A DNA stretch of 64,000 nucleotides, taken from assembly GCA_910575665.1 (NCBI GenBank), contig CAJTFB010000002.1, positions 62,001 to 126,000 of the forward strand. The letters are read 5' to 3'. A program made the translations under genes and the position numbers. Source of the DNA: Eubacteriaceae bacterium. GTDB lineage: Bacteria; Bacillota; Clostridia; Lachnospirales; Lachnospiraceae. The notes under the pieces are model-generated. The model was given only the letters and a program-made list of their open reading frames with translations. It made no database searches and was not told where the DNA came from. Shown here in pieces: positions 60,414 to 64,000 of this stretch; the stretch's first letter is position 1; every line of letters starts with the position of its first letter.

Positions 60414-61234
60414 TGGCACGCAGAAAGTCAGAAGAACCAGAATCCATAAGCGGTGGCTGGATCAATACCTTTGCGGATCTTATGAATCTGCTGCTCTGTT
60501 TCTTTGTACTTTTGTTTTCCATGTCTACAGTAGATGCGGATAAATACGAACAGTTGGTAACATCTCTTTCCGAGAGAGTGGATATCTTTGATGGAGGTGG
60601 TAAAGCGGTAGGAGAGGGTGCTTTTATTTCCAGCGGTACCAGCCAAAAGATATCTATGGAACAGTATTTCAATGAATTTGAAAATAGTGGCAAGGATCCA
60701 GACCGAGAAGATGATACTTCCGAAATGTCAGAGGAAGAGAAATACAAGAAAAAGATGGCGGAGGAGCAGGAGGAGAGGACCAGGGCACTCTATGAAGAAG
60801 TTACCCAGGAAACCGAAAAGAAAAATATTGAGCATATGGTAAATGTCAATATGGACGAACAATATCAATTTGTTCAAATATCATTGAATGGTGCAATTCT
60901 CTTTGCGTCCGGTTCAGATACCATCAATAAATCAGCACTTGGTATATTGAGTAAGGTTGGAGATATTCTGAAAATATACGACAGCCATATGATCAAGATT
61001 GAAGGACATACCGATAAGATCCCGATTTCTGGCGGAGCTTTTCCGAATAATATGTGGCTTTCCACGGCGCGGGCGACCAGAGTGTTTGAATATTTCAAGG
61101 ATGAAAAAGGGCTTGATCCCAGAACCATGGAGGCTACTGGACGCAGTAAATATGATCCAGTGGCTGACAATGAAACACAAGAAGGACGCGCGAAAAACCG
61201 TCGTGTAGAGATAAAGATTTATACAGATAAATAG
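60413..61234 (+). CDS. motB: Flagellar motor stator protein MotB
   Basis: A 273-residue stator subunit. One transmembrane helix carries the proton-binding Asp in WINTFADLMNLLLCFFVLLF (about residues 16-35). A charged linker rich in Glu/Lys follows, then the OmpA-like peptidoglycan-binding domain with IEGHTDKIPI, RATRVFEYF and NRRVEIKI. The ATG overlaps the motA stop codon, indicating coupled expression. Confidence 0.96.
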   Translation: MARRKSEEPESISGGWINTFADLMNLLLCFFVLLFSMSTVDADKYEQLVTSLSERVDIFDGGGKAVGEGAFISSGTSQKISMEQYFNEFENSGKDPDREDDTSEMSEEEKYKKKMAEEQEERTRALYEEVTQETEKKNIEHMVNVNMDEQYQFVQISLNGAILFASGSDTINKSALGILSKVGDILKIYDSHMIKIEGHTDKIPISGGAFPNNMWLSTARATRVFEYFKDEKGLDPRTMEATGRSKYDPVADNETQEGRAKNRRVEIKIYTDK

Positions 61235-61243
61235 GAGGCTGAC

Positions 61244-61747
61244 ATGAAAAAGAATATACTTACCATTGTTATTATGGCGTCTACGGTGACCAACCTTGTT
61301 CTCACAGCGGTAATGATGTTTTCCATCGTTCCTGCCATGAACAAGACCAATAAGCTGATCGATAAGGTGGCCACCGTGATCGATTTGGAGACAGAGGAAG
61401 AAGAAGAGGGAACCCAATGGGAGAATCTGGAGACCTATGATATTGCTTTTGAAACAAAGCAAACCATTAACTTAAAGGATGAGGGTGACAAAGAGGCTCA
61501 TTATGTAGTTATTGATGGGGTTACAGTCTCCTTTAATAAAGAGGCAGAAGATTACGATAAGGTATCAGAATCGGTAAAGGCTGCAAATGTTTACATAGTT
61601 GACTGTGTGAAAGAAGCAATTTCTGAGCAGACCATTTCCACATTGAATGAACAGGCAGTAAAAGACAACGCGTTGGCTAAGATCCAGGATTTCTATGGAA
61701 GTAAGTGTGTTGTGCGCCTTTCCTTGTCTGGATTTATGTTCCAGTAA
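61244..61747 (+). CDS. fliL: Flagellar basal body-associated protein FliL
   Basis: A 167-residue single-pass membrane protein that supports stator function. The N-terminal helix (about residues 6-30, LTIVIMASTVTNLVLTAVMM) is followed by a periplasmic domain with YDIAFETKQTINLKDEGD and a late hydrophobic end. The sequence is divergent from Bacillus FliL, so the call leans on position between motB and fliM. AGGAGG precedes the ATG. Confidence 0.82.
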   Translation: MKKNILTIVIMASTVTNLVLTAVMMFSIVPAMNKTNKLIDKVATVIDLETEEEEEGTQWENLETYDIAFETKQTINLKDEGDKEAHYVVIDGVTVSFNKEAEDYDKVSESVKAANVYIVDCVKEAISEQTISTLNEQAVKDNALAKIQDFYGSKCVVRLSLSGFMFQ

Positions 61748-61776
61748 TGAAAAATGAGATAAATTAAAGAAAATAC

Positions 61777-61805
61777 TTTATATTATTCTGAATTTATGAT
61801 ATAAT
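61777..61805 (+). promoter_or_regulatory. Candidate promoter before fliM
   Basis: TTTATA (61777-61782) and TATAAT (61800-61805) are 17 bases apart in the 146-base fliL-fliM gap. The -35 match is weak. Confidence 0.4.
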
Positions 61806-61812
61806 TGAACAT

Positions 61813-61862
61813 GGTGCAGTTGCTAAACGACATAAAACTTGGATATACGGAGAGAGCTGCAC
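61813..61862 (+). other. Leader stem closing upstream of the fliM ribosome site
   Basis: gtgcag (61813-61818) pairs with ctgcac about 43 bases later, just ahead of the fliM ribosome site. The interior is A/T-rich without strong pairing. I do not recognise a known riboswitch class. Confidence 0.3.
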
Positions 61863-61893
61863 AAACGAGAAGTTATACAGTGAGGTGAGAAGA

Positions 61894-62871
61894 ATGGGGG
61901 ATGTCCTGTCGCAAAGCGAGATTGATAATCTGCTTTCTGCTCTCAATAACGGAGAATTTGATTCTGCGGAGTTAGATGAAGTAGAAGAACGTCAGGTTAA
62001 GGATTACAATTTTGCGAGACCATCCAAATTCTCAAAAGATCACTTGCGAACCCTGGTGTTTATATTTGAACATTATGCAAGGCTGTTATCTACGAATCTG
62101 CCAGTGTATCTAAGGAAAAATGTACAGGTTGAGGTGATGCATGCAGAGGCGGCCACCTATCAGGAGTTTTCTAATTCCCTGTCTAATCCGGTGCTGCTTG
62201 GAGTGGTTAATTTTATGCCTCTTGAGGGGAATATTATCATTGAGATGGCGAGTGGTCTGGGTTATACAATAGTGGATCGAATGCTTGGAGGAAGCGGGGT
62301 TCCGTTAGAAAAAGCGAGAGAATTTACAGAGATAGAGCTTACGATCATTGAGAGAATTATGGTCGTGTGCACAAATTTACTTGTAGAACCCTGGCACAAC
62401 GTTCAGGTATTAGAACCGATGTTGGAACGTATTGAGACAAACTCGCAGTTTGCTCAGTTTGTTTCTCCAAATGAGATGACATCCATTGTCACCATGAACA
62501 TTCGGATTGGTGATGTGGAAGGGCTGTTTAACATCTGTATTCCATATGCAGTAGTAGAGCCAGTGATAGAAAAGATCAATACAAAGTACTGGTATTCTAC
62601 AGCAGAAGTAAGGGATGAAGATGTCTATCGTGAGATTATTGAGAATAGCCTGAATCGAGCACAGATTCCTGTTCGTGCGATTATGGGTAAGAGCGCGATT
62701 TCTGTAAATGATTTTATGCATTTACAGGTGGGTGATATTATAAAGGTGGACACCAAGATTGAAGATGAACTGGATGTCTATGTGGGGAACATAAAGAAAT
62801 TTTCTGCATTGCCGGGTGCTTATGACGACGCGTATGCAGTAAAGATAAAAAAGGTTTACAGAGAGGAGTAA
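61894..62871 (+). CDS. fliM: Flagellar motor switch protein FliM
   Basis: A 325-residue switch protein. The N-terminus MGDVLSQSEIDNLLSALNNGE is the CheY-P-binding peptide; the CheC-like middle domain has LGYTIVDRMLGGSG, and the C-terminal SpoA domain ends the protein. I start at ATG 61894 with GAGGTGAGA upstream; GTG 61885 lies inside that site. fliY follows by six bases. Confidence 0.96.
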   Translation: MGDVLSQSEIDNLLSALNNGEFDSAELDEVEERQVKDYNFARPSKFSKDHLRTLVFIFEHYARLLSTNLPVYLRKNVQVEVMHAEAATYQEFSNSLSNPVLLGVVNFMPLEGNIIIEMASGLGYTIVDRMLGGSGVPLEKAREFTEIELTIIERIMVVCTNLLVEPWHNVQVLEPMLERIETNSQFAQFVSPNEMTSIVTMNIRIGDVEGLFNICIPYAVVEPVIEKINTKYWYSTAEVRDEDVYREIIENSLNRAQIPVRAIMGKSAISVNDFMHLQVGDIIKVDTKIEDELDVYVGNIKKFSALPGAYDDAYAVKIKKVYREE

Positions 62872-62877
62872 AATGCA

Positions 62878-64000
62878 ATGGATGGAATGTTATCGCAGGA
62901 AGAAATCAATGCACTGCTTGGTGGCGCGGATGCCGGACAGGATGAAAGTGCAGATGCAGTTGTAAATGATTCTTCTGTTGCAACGGTCTCCGAAGAGCGT
63001 TTATCTCCGGAAGAAGGCGATGCATTAGGCGAGATCGCCAATATTAGTATGGGGACTGCCGCTACTACGTTGTCTGTGTTGGTGAACAACCGGGTGGAGA
63101 TAACTACACCGAGCCTTTCTTATGTTACAGTTCAAGATCTAAAAGAAAACAGTGAGGCGCCGTGTGTTTTTATATACATTTCCTATCAGGCAGGACTGGA
63201 AGGAAAAAATGTACTCGTGCTTAAGGAGCATGATGTAAAGATCATTACCGATCTTATGATGGGTGGTGATGGAACGAATACGGAGAGTGAACTTTCTGAT
63301 CTTCACTTGAGTGCCATCAGCGAGGCGATGAACCAGATGATGGGTTCTGCTTCCACTTCTATGTCATCTATGATCAATGAGATGGTTGATATTAGCCCGC
63401 CGACAGCAAGGCGGATTGATTTCCAAGCGACCGCGTTGGATGATGTGATGGGAGATATGGAAGGTCAGTTATTCGTTCAGGTTTCATTTAAAATGAAAAT
63501 TGGAGATCTTGTGGACAGTGAGATTATGCAGCTGTATCCTTTGGATTTCGCCCGTATGATATATGAGCGTTTTAAAATGACAATGGATGGAGTGGTAGAG
63601 GAACCGGCAGAACAGCCAGCGCCCCAGCCAGCACCGGCACCGCAGCCGCAACCGGCGGCTCAGCCGACACCACAGCCACAGGTTCAGCCACAGCCTGCGA
63701 TGCAGCAGCCAATGATGGGTATGCCGCAGCAGATGGGAGGCATGCCGATGTATGGAATGCCGCCACAGGATCTGAACATACAACCGGCACAATTCCAGAG
63801 CTTTATGCCGGCGCAGAATCTAGATGGTATCGCTCCAGAGAACATCGACCTGATCATGGATGTTCCTTTGGAAGTTACGGTGGAATTGGGCAGGACCAGC
63901 AAAGCCATCAAAGAGATACTGGATTTTTCGCCAGGAACTATTATTGAATTGGATAAACTGGCCGGAGAACCGATTGACGTTTTGGTCAATGGTAAGTTTG
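62878..64000 (+). CDS. fliY: Flagellar motor switch phosphatase FliY (partial)
   Basis: The gene runs off the window; 374 codons are visible. The N-terminus MDGMLSQEEINALLGG is a CheY-P-binding peptide. A CheC-like phosphatase domain follows (about residues 40-235), with two ExxN-like sites (GEIANISMGTAA and SEAMNQMMGS). A low-complexity Pro/Gln/Met linker comes next (about 240-300), then the start of the SpoA/FliN domain (IMDVPLEVTVELGRTSKAIKE). ATG 62878 is spaced nine bases from GAGAGGAG. The CheC module makes FliY rather than plain FliN the right name. Confidence 0.93.
   Translation, partial: MDGMLSQEEINALLGGADAGQDESADAVVNDSSVATVSEERLSPEEGDALGEIANISMGTAATTLSVLVNNRVEITTPSLSYVTVQDLKENSEAPCVFIYISYQAGLEGKNVLVLKEHDVKIITDLMMGGDGTNTESELSDLHLSAISEAMNQMMGSASTSMSSMINEMVDISPPTARRIDFQATALDDVMGDMEGQLFVQVSFKMKIGDLVDSEIMQLYPLDFARMIYERFKMTMDGVVEEPAEQPAPQPAPAPQPQPAAQPTPQPQVQPQPAMQQPMMGMPQQMGGMPMYGMPPQDLNIQPAQFQSFMPAQNLDGIAPENIDLIMDVPLEVTVELGRTSKAIKEILDFSPGTIIELDKLAGEPIDVLVNGKF

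Noticed and set aside
63600-63780. Pro/Gln/Met-rich stretch as a separate repeat element
   Set aside because: It is in frame within fliY and is an ordinary flexible linker between the CheC-like and SpoA domains.

Overview
The window looks like a chromosomal segment of a motile, spore-forming, polysaccharide-degrading low-GC Firmicute, most likely a Lachnospiraceae member (Roseburia-like; genus not provable from sequence alone). The grounds are the sigG/YmxH/YlbJ sporulation genes, a Firmicute-type fla/che operon downstream of topA-codY, consensus sigma-A promoters, AGGAGG-type ribosome binding sites, several TTG starts and a large ABC-importer-based glycan locus.

Layout. (1) 1-5600: housekeeping genes: the recG 3' end, rsmD, a coiled-coil protein, a YlbJ-like membrane protein on the minus strand, degV, ackA and rpmF. 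(2) 5658-13544: a sucrose/fructo-oligosaccharide locus. A LacI-type repressor is divergent from lipoprotein binding protein, two permeases, MsmX-like ATPase, GH32 fructosidase and fructokinase, with five related operator-like sites in the divergent region. (3) 13545-17407: a YtrA-type GntR regulator, ABC ATPase, ABC membrane protein and an unknown membrane-anchored protein. A tandem duplication at the last gene junction has created a chimeric 41-codon mini-gene. (4) 17468-17549: tRNA-Leu(CAA). (5) 17667-39710: a glucuronoxylan locus. A divergent GH43 enzyme faces a long run of co-directional genes: a giant membrane-anchored binding protein fused to beta-rich modules, two permeases, an NHL/TPR membrane protein, a YIP1-type membrane protein, a DUF5696 lipoprotein, a second permease pair, a second binding lipoprotein, GH3, GH67 alpha-glucuronidase, uxuA and uxuB. 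(6) 39910-47393: sigG, ymxH, nrdR, comM, dprA, topA, codY. (7) 47573-64000: flagellar genes flgB flgC fliE fliF fliG fliH fliI fliJ motE fliK flgD (TIGR02530) flgE flbD motA motB fliL fliM fliY, with fliY cut by the window end.

How the parts work together. Locus 2 would import short beta-fructosides, hydrolyse them inside the cell and phosphorylate the fructose. Locus 5 would import acidic xylo-oligosaccharides. GH67 releases (methyl)glucuronate, GH3 and GH43 release xylose, and UxuB/UxuA carry fructuronate to 2-keto-3-deoxygluconate; glucuronate isomerase and the KDG kinase/aldolase are not in the window. Neither importer in locus 5 has its own ATPase, so the MsmX-like ATPase of locus 2, or one elsewhere, may be shared. 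CodY sits directly before the flagellar operon, as in Bacillus.

Most promising for novelty: the NHL/TPR + YIP1 + DUF5696 membrane module between two ABC importers, together with the fused binding protein. It looks like a surface glycan-handling complex of unknown mechanism, and DUF5696 may be an unrecognised glycoside hydrolase. Also notable are the duplicated gene junction at 16161-16428, a relic copy of the codY 3' end, and a 44-bp near-perfect palindrome at 13664-13707.
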